DNA of 64,000 bases from Nemertoderma westbladi (GCA_032718475.1 JAUCBJ010007821.1:81428-145427), one strand, 5' to 3'. Counted from the stretch's first letter, positions 20,314-30,880 are shown. Numbers and translations: made by a program. Notes: generated from the sequence alone by a model not told the origin.

Positions 20314-22968
20314 CCTCCCACCGAGACCAGCCCCATCCCCAAAACCAATGTCCCTCCCACCGAGACCAGCCCCATCCCCAAAACCAATGTCCCTCCCACC
20401 GAGACAAGCCCCATCCCCAAAACCACCAATGTCCCTCCCACCGAGACCAGCCCCATCCCCAAAACCAATGACCCTCCCACCGAGACCAGCCCCATCCCCA
20501 AAACCACCAATGTCCCTCCCACTGAGACCAGCCCCATCCCCAAAACCAATGTCCCTCCCACCGAGACCAGCCCCATCCCCAAAACCACCAATGTCCATCC
20601 CATCGAGACCAGCCCCATCCCCAAAACCAATGTCCCACCCACCGAGACCAGCCCCATCCCCAAAACCAATGTCCCACACACCGAGACCAGCCCCATTCCC
20701 AAAACCAATAACCCTCCTACCGAGACAAGCCCCATCCCCAAAACCAATATCCCTCCCACCGAGACCAGCCCCATCCCCAAAACCAATGTCCCTCCCACCG
20801 AGACAAGCCCCATCCCTAAAACCAATGACCATCCCACCGAGACCAGCCCCATCCCCAAAACCACCAATGTCCATCCCACCGAGACCAGCCCCATCCCCAA
20901 AACCAATGTCCCACCCACCGAGACCAGCCCCATCCCCAAAACCAATGTCCCACACACCGAGACCAGCCCCATTCCCACAACCAATGATCCTCCTACCGAG
21001 ACAAGCCCCATCCCCAAAACCAATATCCCTCCCACCGAGACCAGCCCCATCCCCAAAACCAATGTCCCTCCCACCGAGACCAGCCCCATCCCCAAAACCA
21101 ATGTCCCTCCCACCGAGACCATCCCCATTCCCAAAACCAATGACTCTCCCACCGAGACAAGCCCCATTCCCAAAACCAATGACCCTCCCACCGAGACAAG
21201 CCCCATCCCCAAAACCAATGACCATCCCACCGAGACCAGCCCAACCCCAAAACCAATCTCCCTCCCACCGAGACAAGCCCCATCCCCAAAACCAATGTCC
21301 CTCCCACCGAGACCAGCCCCATCCCCAAAACCACCAATGTCCATCCCATCGAGACCAGGCCCATCCCCAAAACCAATGTCCCTCCCACCGAGACCAGCCC
21401 CATCCCCAAAACAACCAATGTCCATCCCACCGAGACCAGCCCCATCCCCAAAACCAATGTCCCACCCACCGAGACCAGCCCCATCCCCAAAACCAATGTC
21501 CCTCCCACCGAGACAAGCCCCATCCCCAAAACCAATGACCATCCCACCGAGACCAGCCCCAACCCCAAAACCAATCTCCCTCCCACCGAGACAAGCCCCA
21601 TCCCCAAAACCAATGTCCCTCCCACCGAGACCAGCCCCATCCCCAAAACCAATATCCCTCCCACCGAGACCAGCCCCATCCCCAAAACCACCAATGTCCA
21701 TCCCATCGAGACCAGGCCCATCCCCAAAACCAATGTCCCTCCCACCGAGACCAGCCCCATCCCCAAAACAACCAATGTCCATCCCACCGAGACCAGCCCC
21801 ATCCCCAAAACCAATGTCCCACCCACCGAGACCAGCCCCATCCCCAAAACCAATGTCCCTCCCACCGAGACAAGCCCCATCCCCAAAACCAATGACCATC
21901 CCACCGAGACCAGCCCCAACCCCAAAACCAATCTCCCTCCCACCGAGACAAGCCCCATCCCCAAAACCAATGTCCCTCCCACCGAGACCAGCCCCATCCC
22001 CAAAACCAATATCCCTCCCACCGAGACCAGCCCCATCCCCAAAACCACCAATGTCCATCCCATCGAGACCAGCCCCATCCCCAAAACCAATGTCCCTCCC
22101 ACCGAGACAAGCCCCATCCCCAAAACCAATGACCATCCCACCGAGACCAGCCCCAACCCCAAAACCAATCTCCCTCCCACCGAGACAAGCCCCATCACCA
22201 AAACCAATGTCCCTCCCACCGAGACCAGCCCCATCCCCAAAACCAATATCCCTCCCACCGAGACCAGCCCCATCCCCAAAACAACCAATGTCCATCCCAC
22301 CGAGACCAGCCCCATCCCCAAAACCAATGTCCCACCCACCGAGACCAGCCCCATCCCCAAAACCAATGTCCCTCCCACCGAGACAAGCCCCATCCCCAAA
22401 ACCAATGACCATCCCACCGAGACCAGCCCCAACCCCAAAACCAATCTCCCTCCCACCGAGACAAGCCCCATCCCCAAAACCAATGTCCCTCCCACCGAGA
22501 CCAGCCCCATCCCCAAAACCACCAATGTCCATCCCAACGAGACCAGGCCCATCCCCAAAACCAAAGTCCCACCCACCGAGACCAGCCCCATCCCCAAAAC
22601 CAATGTCCCTCCCACCGAGACCAGCCCCATCCCCAAAACCAATGTCCCTCCCACCGAGACCAGCCCTATCCCCAAAACCAATGACCCTCCCACCGAGACC
22701 AGCCCCATCCCCAAAACCAATGTCCCACCCACCGAGACCAGCCCCATCCCCAAAACCAATCAAACTCCCACCGAGACAAGCCCCATCACCAAAACCAATG
22801 TCCCTCCCACCGAGACCAGCCCTATCCCCAAAACCAATGACCCTCCCACCGAGACCAGCCCCATCCCCAAAACCAATGACCCTCCCACCGAGACCAGCCC
22901 CATCCCCAAAACCAATGTCCCTCCCACCGAGACAAGCCCCATCATCAAAACCAATGTCCCTCCCACCG
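20314..22968. repeat. 39-bp coding-like minisatellite (copy 1)
   Basis: About 68 units of 39 bp, with some 42-bp variants carrying an extra ACC. A typical unit is CCTCCCACCGAGACCAGCCC followed by CATCCCCAAAACCAATGTC. In-frame it reads PPTETSPIPKTNV; after a 1-bp loss near 21240 the same strand reads PPRPAPSPKPMSL. Units are grouped in higher-order blocks of about 235-360 bp, marked by the CCAACCCCAAAACCAATCTC variant near 21245, 21555, 21910, 22150 and 22430. The plus-strand frame is contiguous with the integrase zinc domain and stops at TAA 22969. Several frames on both strands stay open because the unit lacks stops, so the long frames alone are not evidence of a protein. Confidence 0.95.
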
Positions 22969-23421
22969 TAACTGCACCCTTTCCTTCTCCAGTTTTCTGG
23001 CTTGTTCTCTTGCGAATGCCTCCAGATGCGGAATGAAAACTTCCGACCAGCTGTTTGCCGTCAGCTGATCGCTAATTGCATGTAACTTAAGTCAACACAT
23101 GTTTTACTTAATTCCAATTAAAAATCACAATTTATACCAATTCAAGGGTTGTATGTTATTATGTATATTAATCTTTTGTCGATAAGCCGACATAGCATTC
23201 TTAATGACACTGCAATGCAACATGCCGATTTTACCGACACTGGTAATGCAAGTAAATCTTATTTAAGAACCAATCAGTGGTAACCTTGGTAAAGAACTCA
23301 GTGCTAAGAATTAGGAAATACACATTACGTATTGCCTGTCAGTGAAGAAGCAGTAGGGTTTTTGGAAATTATGCAGCTGGGCTGTGAGAAATATTTCGGG
23401 AGTTTTAGTCTCGAGTTTTAG
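22969..23421. other. Non-coding stretch after the 39-bp array
   Basis: No gene seen. It is shared with copy 2 (45036-45490) and AT-rich beyond 23080. It may be the 3' untranslated or LTR part of BEL-4, but no LTR partner was recognised in the window. Confidence 0.5.
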
Positions 23422-23641
23422 TATAGGCCAAGGTGTACTAAATAACCCGTCGGCCACCTATCCAACGCCGAGGAGTACTTGTAGAACATCTGGGAGACGG
23501 TGCCCCCAGTAGTGACGCCCCCTACCAGGTAGATCTGTCCTCGGTACACGGTTCCAGAGGCCTCCGCTAGAGGGATGGGTAGGTTCCGTATAGGAGTCCA
23601 GACGTCCTCCGACGGGTTATTAGTACACCTTGTTATAGGCC
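23422..23641 (-). mobile_element. TIR element carrying a kelch-repeat fragment (Pack-type)
   Basis: A 204-bp insert (23430-23633) absent from copy 2, whose uninterrupted site is at 45491-45498. It is flanked by 8-bp duplications TATAGGCC (23422-23429, 23634-23641). Its ends are near-perfect inverted repeats, AAGGTGTACTAAATAACCC and GGGTTATTAGTACACCTT. On the minus strand the interior is open and reads VWTPIRNLPIPLAEASG, then TVYRGQIYLVGGV, the pattern of one kelch repeat (Trp, then a gap, then Y-V-G-G). The 8-bp duplication fits hAT-like transposition. It encodes no transposase and looks like a non-autonomous element that captured a host exon piece. Confidence 0.8.
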
Positions 23642-23739
23642 TACAAAGTGCCGGGAAGTATGATATGGTGACCCTGAAAAGTGGGAGGGAGGGGCGTAAC
23701 CTAGATTCCAATATTCTAGACATTAACATAAATGTACAT

Positions 23740-24060
23740 TTTCTGATTTCTCAGTAAATACGCTTATAATCACTCATGGCATTTCATCTAACATTGAATA
23801 CATTTCAAGCGTACTCGACACACGCGACTTCGTTGGTATTCAAGAGCACTGGCTCGATACATTAGAATCCCGCTCCCGTCTACCAAATCACAACCAAATC
23901 CAAAATACCAAATCCCAACTTCCACTGTGTGTATAGCATAAGCGACAAGATAATGGAATGGTTGGAATTCACGGTGGGCGGAGTAATGGATCAAGGTACC
24001 TAATTATTTCCAGTTACGCACCCGACAGCAACAAGAGCGTGGAACATGGGATCTCTAGGT
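23740..24060 (+). pseudogene. LINE APE-endonuclease fragment (copy 1)
   Basis: Translates to SHGISSNIEYISSVLDTRD, then FVGIQEHWLDTLES, then, after a gap and a frame change, IISSYAPDSNKS. These resemble the start of an APE-type LINE endonuclease, with the Glu of QEHW as the metal ligand. It is short, deleted internally and frame-broken. Copy 2 has the same fragment at about 45600-45900. Confidence 0.6.
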
Positions 24061-24229
24061 ACCGAGTTCAATTCCCCATTCCGATGAATGTTTTTGTTGT
24101 TGTAAGATTGGTAGTAAGCCATTCAAGGAGACAGTTCATACGTTAGTAAACGCGGACCTTTGCGCGATTTCGCGCTTGTTTCTAGCTATTTTTTCAGGCT
24201 ACTCTCATAATAGAAAATATAATAATGTC

Positions 24230-24430
24230 TTAGAACTATCTAGAACTTAAATAAAATATGTAAATAAATATATAATATATATGGCGTTCTAGAACACGGC
24301 ATTGTTGCCATAGTAACAATGATTAAAGGTATATTCTAGAACATTTTAATTCAAATATCAATTTTGTGGGAAAATGTTCTAGAACAAGTAAGGAAATAAA
24401 AAATTGATGTTATAGAACGAATAGTTAAAA
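24230..24430. promoter_or_regulatory. Cluster of TTCTAGAA palindromes
   Basis: Repeated TTCTAGAAC or close variants (near 24235, 24285, 24333, 24374, 24412) in an AT-rich stretch. TTCnnGAA is the core of a heat-shock element, so the cluster could bind HSF, but the spacing is irregular and the surroundings are transposon debris. Copy 2 keeps most sites at 46085-46270. Confidence 0.3.
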
Positions 24431-24654
24431 ATCATTTATCAATATCGTTTATTGTCAGTTATTATTATGTTATGATAGCAGAATTTATTGGGGATTTGAA
24501 CTGAAAACCGCTTAGAGAGATGCAAAAAGTGTGTGAGAAATATAAGATAATGTGATAAATGTGATGTATGATGTGATAAAATGTGATAAATATGAAAATG
24601 AACATGCTGGTTCTAAAAAATGTGGTATCGGAAATAAAAATGGAATATAACGAA

Positions 24655-25115
24655 GGAGTAGTATCCTTCACCCGCAGGAATTTCTACAAATCTCACGCAG
24701 GCTGCTAGGGGGTGCCAATTTTCTATGTATTTTTGATGATTCTCTTTTTGATGGTATATCGTTTTTTCAACGGTACGCAGCAAACTTTGCACGCGAGAAT
24801 GCTTCGCCCGCATCCAATGTTTGCCCGAAGCAATCTTCGCCCTCAAAATGAGCAACTATCGCCTGGCGGAAACCTTCACCCGCAGGAATCTTCGCCCAAT
24901 AAACAATTATTGTTTTGGATAGAAAAAGCCGTCTCTGTAACCTGCTCCTTTCCCTCAATTAGTAACACCATCGTTTATTGTTTTGGTTAGAAAAGGCCGT
25001 CTCCTTCCCTCAATTTGTTACTAAAATAGCTACTAACACAAATTGGGCGAAGGTTGCTCGCGGGCGAAGATTGCCTGGCGGGCGAAGGATGTACGCGGGC
25101 GAAGATAGCGCCCAA
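24655..25115. mobile_element. Foldback-like element with CTTCGCCC repeats (copy 1)
   Basis: The left part carries repeats such as CTTCACCCGCAGGAAT, CTTCGCCCGCATCC and AATCTTCGCCC. The right part carries their inverse (GGGCGAAGGTTGCTCGCGGGCGAAG, GCGGGCGAAGATAGCGCCC). The middle includes two related copies of AACAATTATTGTTTTGG/CGTTTATTGTTTTGGTTAGAAAAGGCCG. The whole could fold back on itself. No transposase ORF. Boundaries are approximate. Confidence 0.5.
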
Positions 25116-25400
25116 ACTTTTTCAACCACATTGGAGACATGTACAAAATAATTAGGAAGTGGTTACTGACCGGACCCATTGACCGGAGCCTCTAAATACC
25201 GTATTGAAGCTTTATATTTGATTTATATTTTAGTTGTTTATTATTGACCAGACCATTATTACCACAATTACGTAATCTGCATAATCTTGTAACATGTATT
25301 AACTTTAGTTTATTCTTTTGCTTCCCCCAACGCAGAACACGCCTCTGTAACGTGCTCCTTTAAATGGCAATGGGTGGTCCGGTCAATCATGCAATTGGTC
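25116..25400. other. AT-rich spacer
   Basis: No gene. It contains several ACCGGA/GGTCCGGTCAAT words similar to those bordering the neighbouring TIR element. Confidence 0.4.
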
Positions 25401-25943
25401 CGGTGTAACAGGCTGAGATTACTCCCCAGCAAATATCACTCCCCAGTCTTCTCAGACTAGGCTGAGAACACTCCCCAGTTTTCTCCTTAGATTTTATAAT
25501 TAACGGAAAGGAGCAGGTTACAGTGGCGGGCTTTTCTAACCAAAACAATAAACGAAAACTCAATAACATAGGTTACAGTTTATTTTTGCAATATTCGAAA
25601 ATAACACAGGTATGGATGGATATGAATTATAACTCAATTAGGGGAGTCATATCAGCCTAATAACTGGGGAGTGTTCTCAGCCTAGGCTGAAATAACTGGG
25701 GAGTGTTCTCAGCCTAGGCTGAAATAACTGGGGAGTGTTCTCAGCCTAGGCTGGACTGGGGAGTGTTCTCAGCCTAGGCTGAGATAACTGGGGAGTGTTC
25801 TCAGCCTAGGCTGAACTAACTGGGGAGTGTTCTCAGCCTAGGCTGAGATAACTGTGGAGTGTTCTAAGCCTAGGGTGAGACAACTGAGGAGTGTTCTGAC
25901 TGGGGAGTCATTTCAAGAGGGAGTTATCTCAGCCTTGTACACC
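25401..25943. mobile_element. TIR element with minisatellite ends (copy 1)
   Basis: The ends are imperfect inverted repeats, CGGTGTAACAGGCTGAGATTACTCC and GGGAGTTATCTCAGCCTTGTACACC, flanked by GGTC on both sides (25397-25400, 25944-25947). The right arm contains about seven units of a 30-32-bp repeat, AACTGGGGAGTGTTCTCAGCCTAGGCTGA, each with the perfect 14-bp palindrome TCAGCCTAGGCTGA. The left arm holds inverse-oriented units. The middle (25500-25560) is inverse to part of the foldback element at 24900-25010. No transposase gene. Copy 2 lies at 47271-47840. Confidence 0.65.
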
Positions 25944-25947
25944 GGTC

Positions 25948-26310
25948 AGTAGCATAGACGGAATTACAAAAACGGAATACAGATTAAATGTCCATTTGAT
26001 ATCCTAATCTAATATGGCACTGCCAATAAGATACGGGCCTACTAAAAATAAATGTATTATTAAATATTTAACCGAAAAGTAATATATAATATGCAATAAT
26101 TTTACCAACTGAAGCTATTTTAAACATTATTGCACCAAATGTAAAATATATTCTAAATAAAATAAAGTACCTGGTACCCAGTAAAATATTTATATTACAA
26201 TCCCATATCACAGTGCCGAAGTATGTTGTATAGTTTAGGCCAGGTTGATCTGGCCAATATTAGCAGCACGTTCCGGTCGAATGCCGCAAACCAATTTCCA
26301 TTTGCATTTC
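25948..26310. other. Non-coding sequence beyond GNPTAB-like exon B (copy 1)
   Basis: AT-rich, without a recognisable exon. A C-terminal membrane exon of a GNPTAB-like gene would be expected on the minus strand in this direction, but I see none. Confidence 0.5.
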
Positions 26311-26322
26311 CTAGTGTTGCAA

Positions 26323-26538
26323 CAGTTCAAACTGGGACGGTTTTGGGTATAGAGTCTCCAAGAGTTCCCTCACGATTCCCTTAACAATGTGGGCATTGGG
26401 TTTGTTTTGATCGACGCCATCATTAATACAAATAAACTTCTTAGTGTGGCGACGGTATTCATCCATCTGTTTTTTTGTTTCGGAAACGCTGTTTGTTAAA
26501 TACACATATTGCTCGTGGTAGGTTGACATGGCTTCAAG
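26323..26538 (-). pseudogene. GNPTAB-like exon B, C-terminal Stealth region (copy 1)
   Basis: The minus strand encodes LEAMSTYHEQYVYLTNS, then KKFICINDGVDQNKPNAH, then LLETLYPKPSQFEL, matching the last Stealth block of the GlcNAc-1-phosphotransferase alpha/beta subunit. The exon would begin after an AG (26539-26540) in phase 0, agreeing with the phase-0 donor of exon A. Similarity ends at FEL. Copy 2 has GTGCAA right after this codon, a usable donor; copy 1 has TTGCAA, so its donor appears lost and reading continues to LQH and a stop. The C-terminal membrane segment expected in the family was not found downstream. Confidence 0.8.
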
Positions 26539-27407
26539 CTTCCAGAAAATTTGAAACCTTCCGGAAACCACAATTTTTCATCGAAAATCTCGAATTTTGA
26601 ATTAATTGATTCCAGTGTCCCAACCCCCTAGATTAAGTGTGAAAGTGAGCAATATTTGGGGATGGTTGAGTAGGGCGGCAGCACTTAAGCTGATTTTAAT
26701 TCTTAAGTTATTAATTTATACCAATTTGAGTGTTATTCTAATTAGATACATAGGCTTTCTGGCTTAAAATAAAAGAATCCAAATAATAATTTGACTGCAA
26801 GTTCTCAAGTTCGATGTTAATTCTGTAATTGTACCAAGTTTTTTATTTACAGTTAGTTAGTATGGATGGAATTCACGAATAATTTAACAACTGATCACAG
26901 GCTGTTTAGTTAGTAGGACAGTAGTATGGCTTCAGTCAATCTGATAGTAGCACTAGCGCATAAAAGTCTGATAGTTTCTACCGGATACAAACTGAAAGTA
27001 AATGATCTAACAGAAAATAATATAACCTGGTAGTCGTAGTAGTGTAGTACCGGTAAGTTTTTTGTGGAACTAAATGATATTCCGAAGCAATTTTATTCAG
27101 CAAAATTATAAAAACAAGATACAGAAAATCAGTTTTTGTGTGGAAATAAATTCTATTCAGAAGCATTTTTAATAGACTGGGCCATATATTGACATGAAAT
27201 TCAGAAATATGGAGTATATTGTTTGACTTTATAAATTCTTATAAATTCGATCTACTTTTGATGGTTTAAATTGTACTGTACGTACAGTACTAAATTCTCT
27301 TTCCCTTTAATCTCAGGTTTTTAGGGAGTGAAAAATCTCAAAAATCTTCGAAATTTATCAGAATCTTACGGAAACCTAGTTTCCGGGTTTCCAAATTTTG
27401 TGGAGAC
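26539..27407 (-). other. Putative intron of the GNPTAB-like gene (copy 1)
   Basis: Non-coding AT-rich DNA between two exons of the same gene in the right order. It starts with GT after CAG (donor at 27406-27407) and ends with AG at 26539-26540. The acceptor pyrimidine tract is weak. It holds no TE that I can name. Copy 2 lacks about 100 bp corresponding to 27180-27300. Confidence 0.6.
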
Positions 27408-28727
27408 CTGCATGGTTTCGAACTGATATTTATTGCGACTGCTGTAGATAGAGGATTTATTTATCATCAACAGGAGAGGTTTACATGAAAGGAAGATTTC
27501 TCTAGATACTGTTCGGCTGGTTGAGTTGCTGTCCTTGTCTAACTGCAGCGATTTATCTGTGTTACTTTCAATGCAGTCGGATATGACATTCTCCATTTCA
27601 GCTAATCTGGAGTTTGATAGCGGTATTGGGTAAAGCCTGCTTGCGAGCACTCTCAACTCTCTGTTGGATAGCACCCCGGAGTCGTCTGTGTCGAGATTAT
27701 CAAAAACTTGGCTAAAATCAAGTTCCACTTTGGCATCCATCAGATAGTTGAAGTAGGAGAAGGCAAATTGCATATCTTCATCGTGACGTAGTTTATGGGA
27801 AGCTGTTTTAAGGAATTCTTCATGAAAGATTTCATGTAATTCCTCTATAATTCGTTTATTGAGAAATAACGGCGTATGGGATATCGAATACCGGGTCTTG
27901 CGCCCAAACATTTTGTTATATAATTCATTCACATAAGTCAAAGTATTGACGTAATTGCCGAATGGCCTGTTGTTTTTTTTTCCAGGTGCGGCAAAATTCG
28001 TCTTGTAGATACGCGGTCCATTGGTGCGTGTGATAAAGTCTGAGGGCCAGATTGGCGCACCAAACATAACATCATCATTGAGGTAGAGGAAGTTCTCGGA
28101 GAGACCTGGAATGCGATGAAGTTGAGACTCTATTGCGGGGGAACCGAAGGTGGGAAGATTCGACTTGTTAGCAAATATCTCATTGTGAGTTACTATGGTA
28201 ACCCGGGGATTGCTAAGGTTCAACCAGTATGGGATTTGCCCATTGGTCACGATGTAAATGTGTCGAAGCCACGGGGCATACAGGTCAACAGAACGTAGGG
28301 AGTATCGCAACTCCTCGTTGTCATAAAAATGGTTGGTACTTGTACGACCCACGACCGATTGTTGACTCTTCACCCTCATTTCCATGTTCATCTCCCATTC
28401 CAATTCCCTTTGGACTTTCTCCAATTCTACTAACATTTCAGGGTCTGAACCATTCACCCAGGTGTAGACTAAGTCTACAGGAAACAGTTTGTCAGGATGT
28501 AAGTCATTCATCCATGTGCTGTCTAAGACATCACGTAATTGCTTGGTGGGGTTTAATACCTTCTTCCAGGGATGCAGATTCAGTGGTAAGGAATCATAAA
28601 TATTATCATTGTGTTTGACTTCTGTCGTGAAATATACCACGAAAGGCAGAAGGAGTATGAAACCAGCTAGACATATCTTCAAATGATGGGCCTGTCTCAC
28701 TGATGAGCGCACACATCTAGGCAACAT
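27408..28727 (-). CDS. GNPTAB-like: GNPTAB-like Stealth exon A (copy 1), partial gene
   Basis: 440 codons from ATG to a phase-0 CAG|GTCTCC donor. The family transfers GlcNAc-1-phosphate to mannose on lysosomal enzymes in the Golgi. Residues 14-36 are a hydrophobic signal anchor ([16 protein letters not shown]), giving type II topology. Stealth block 1 is [15 protein letters not shown]; block 2 contains [37 protein letters not shown] and [13 protein letters not shown]; block 3 contains [11 protein letters not shown] and [16 protein letters not shown]. An EF-hand-like loop follows ([16 protein letters not shown]). The long spacer and the Notch/DMAP modules of the vertebrate protein are absent between blocks. 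The ORF is intact here and continues into the intron to a stop at 27366. Possible gene fragment, because the C-terminal exon is missing. Confidence 0.85.
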
Positions 28728-29660
28728 TGTAATGTTTAAGAAATCTAACTTTATTTAATTAATTCAATAACTCTTTACAATGTACATAAATATATATATA
28801 TATTAATATACATATATATTTACATAAATAAACACGGATCATAAACCATGAACGGGAACAACTTTTCATACAATTATGTACATATATGTAATTTACTGTA
28901 GTTTAAATTATGTCAACTTATCAGCTATCTGAACGCTTAATTAATCACTTTGTCAACTGGTCCCGGTCAACTGGCCCGGTCCATATATTGTCATAAAAAA
29001 GTTACAATATAGTAATTACATCGAGACACGAGAACCACCATAGATTAGATTTGAACTATAAATACAGCTACTACTAGAAACTTTATCCAAATTCACATGG
29101 AAAACAAGAAAAATAAAAGTAAATTCCAAGACGGGATTGTCTAGTAGAGCTCATAACGGTTGGAAAACACTGAGCCGCATAAAAATAATGAGGGTAAGTT
29201 AAAGCTAAGTGTTGATAAGAGTTAAGAAAAGAGATTAAGCTAAGCTAGTGTAAGCTAGTAAGTTATAACAAGAAGTTTCTGGCGGCAATGTTTTGTACAA
29301 AATATTTATTTTTATTTTATTGCTAGAGGAAGTTAACGAGGTCTATTTACTACATGATATACTGTATTATTATGCGCCATGATGAATTTTAAAAATATAA
29401 TAAACACGGAGAGGAGAAAACGACAGCTATAATAACACCAACAGTAACGGCAGTGGACTAACTCAACTAATGGGGAGGGGAGGGGGGCTGGTTAGATAAC
29501 ATGTAAAATCAATCAGTTTCAAATATATGGCGCTTCAGGGATGACGAAAATTATGATTTGGAAGCTTTGTTTTTAATTTCACTGGTAACATTATGTTCAA
29601 CGATACCCCCTGCTCTGTCACTCTACAATTCTGGGCAGGCATCGGAGAAAATGGTCCTAG
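28728..29660. other. Region upstream of the GNPTAB-like start (copy 1)
   Basis: AT-rich, with a (TA)n run near 28790 and no ORF of interest. It would contain the promoter if the gene is transcribed. It is shared with copy 2 with few changes, and no specific promoter motif could be supported. Confidence 0.5.
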
Positions 29661-29679
29661 TCATTGTCAATGGAATAAA

Positions 29680-30880
29680 TAGCATTTTTATTAAATCGCA
29701 TCATGGATCCCATTGAGAGACTGCTCCGTGGAAATCAGAATGGGTTCTGTAAAGGTCGTGGTACCATGGAGCCCATTTTGGCACTTAGAAGGATAATTGA
29801 AGAGTTATCAAAAAAGAAAGACTTTAGGCATCTGGGTGTTATCTTTGTTGACTTTTTCAAGGCCTTTGATTCAGTCTCTTGCTCACGTATGTTCAGCATA
29901 CTTTCATTATATGGGATTCCTGATGAAATTATTGCAGCAATCAGATCAGTATACGATGGTTCGACAACATTTGTATCTACTGTTGATGATGGCACAGAAC
30001 CATTTGAAGTATTATGGGGAGTCCTCCAAGGAGACACACTTGCGCCATTCTTGTTCATAATTGTGGTTGACTATGTTCTACGCATGTCCTTAGATCATCA
30101 TAATGATGATGGGGTGATGGTAATTCCACCTACTGGCTCTAGAAGTCGAGGAAATCCTGCCAAGTACCTAACTGATCTAGACTTTGCTGATGACTTAGGA
30201 GTTCTCTCAGAATCACTAGAGGGAGCCCAATGGCTCCTCAGCTCATTAGAACAGGCTGCTTCTAGTGTTGGTCTTTTTTATTAACTCCAAAAAGACCAAA
30301 ATTGTGACAGTTAACTTTGAAAGTCCTCAGTAAGTCTCTGACCGGATGAGCATAAGCTCAAAGGATGGTATGCTTGAGCATGTAGACGACTTCTGTTATC
30401 TGGGATCATGGATCCGGAAGTCAGGTGAGGACCTTCGAATACTTAATTGAAAGGCATGTGCAGACTTGAATGGGCTTTCCATAATTTAGAAGTCACATAG
30501 AATTCATCGGAAACTTAAGGTCCGATTATTTAGAGCAGCAGTAGTTCGCTGGAACTACTGCTGGGCTCTAACTGCTGAGGACACCAAATCTCTGGATGGC
30601 ACATTCACAAGAATGCTACGCCGGTTTCACTGTATCGTGTACAATGCACACATCTCCAACCAGACACTATATAACATTGGAGGTGTCTTATTGGTTCCCC
30701 CAACTTGACAATAGAACAAAGCCGCCTCCGCTTTGCAGGACATTGCTTTCGCCGTGAGGACCAACCAGTGCATAATCTTGTGCTTTGGCGGCCTCATGGA
30801 GTGAATAAGCATGGTGGACCGCCCATGACTTTCTTGAGACGCATCTTAAAGGACACTATGCCAACCATTGTGTGACTGTA
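29680..30880 (+). pseudogene. Truncated LINE reverse transcriptase (copy 1)
   Basis: Starts in mid-RT at FLLNRIMDPIERLL. RT motifs in order: NQNGFCKGRGTMEP, VIFVDFFKAFDSVS, GVLQGDTLAPFLF and YLTDLDFADD with the catalytic pair. The first frame stops at 30284 (LFY). Beyond it, several stops and shifts interrupt the thumb and tail (DDFCYLGSWIRKSG, CWALTAEDTKSLDG; then, on the shifted frames, the PHGV/HGGPPMTFLRRILKD tail). It is 5'-truncated as LINE copies often are. At 30536-30563 a 28-bp hairpin replaces the LLYGS-coding bases still present in copy 2. Confidence 0.85.

Noticed and set aside
20190-22763. Long minus-strand frames reading as a Gly-rich protein (857, 632 and 588 codons)
   Set aside because: They are the complement of the 39-bp minisatellite, whose unit has no stop in several frames. 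No domain, start context or conservation supports them.
24040-24085. tRNA-derived SINE (B-box-like GAGTTCAATTCCC)
   Set aside because: No matching A box at the right distance and no cloverleaf; copy 2 gives no extra support.
27366-28727. GNPTAB-like copy as a complete functional gene of 453 residues
   Set aside because: The last 13 codons lie beyond a good phase-0 splice donor and do not resemble the family; the next exon sits 0.9 kb away and the final membrane exon is missing.
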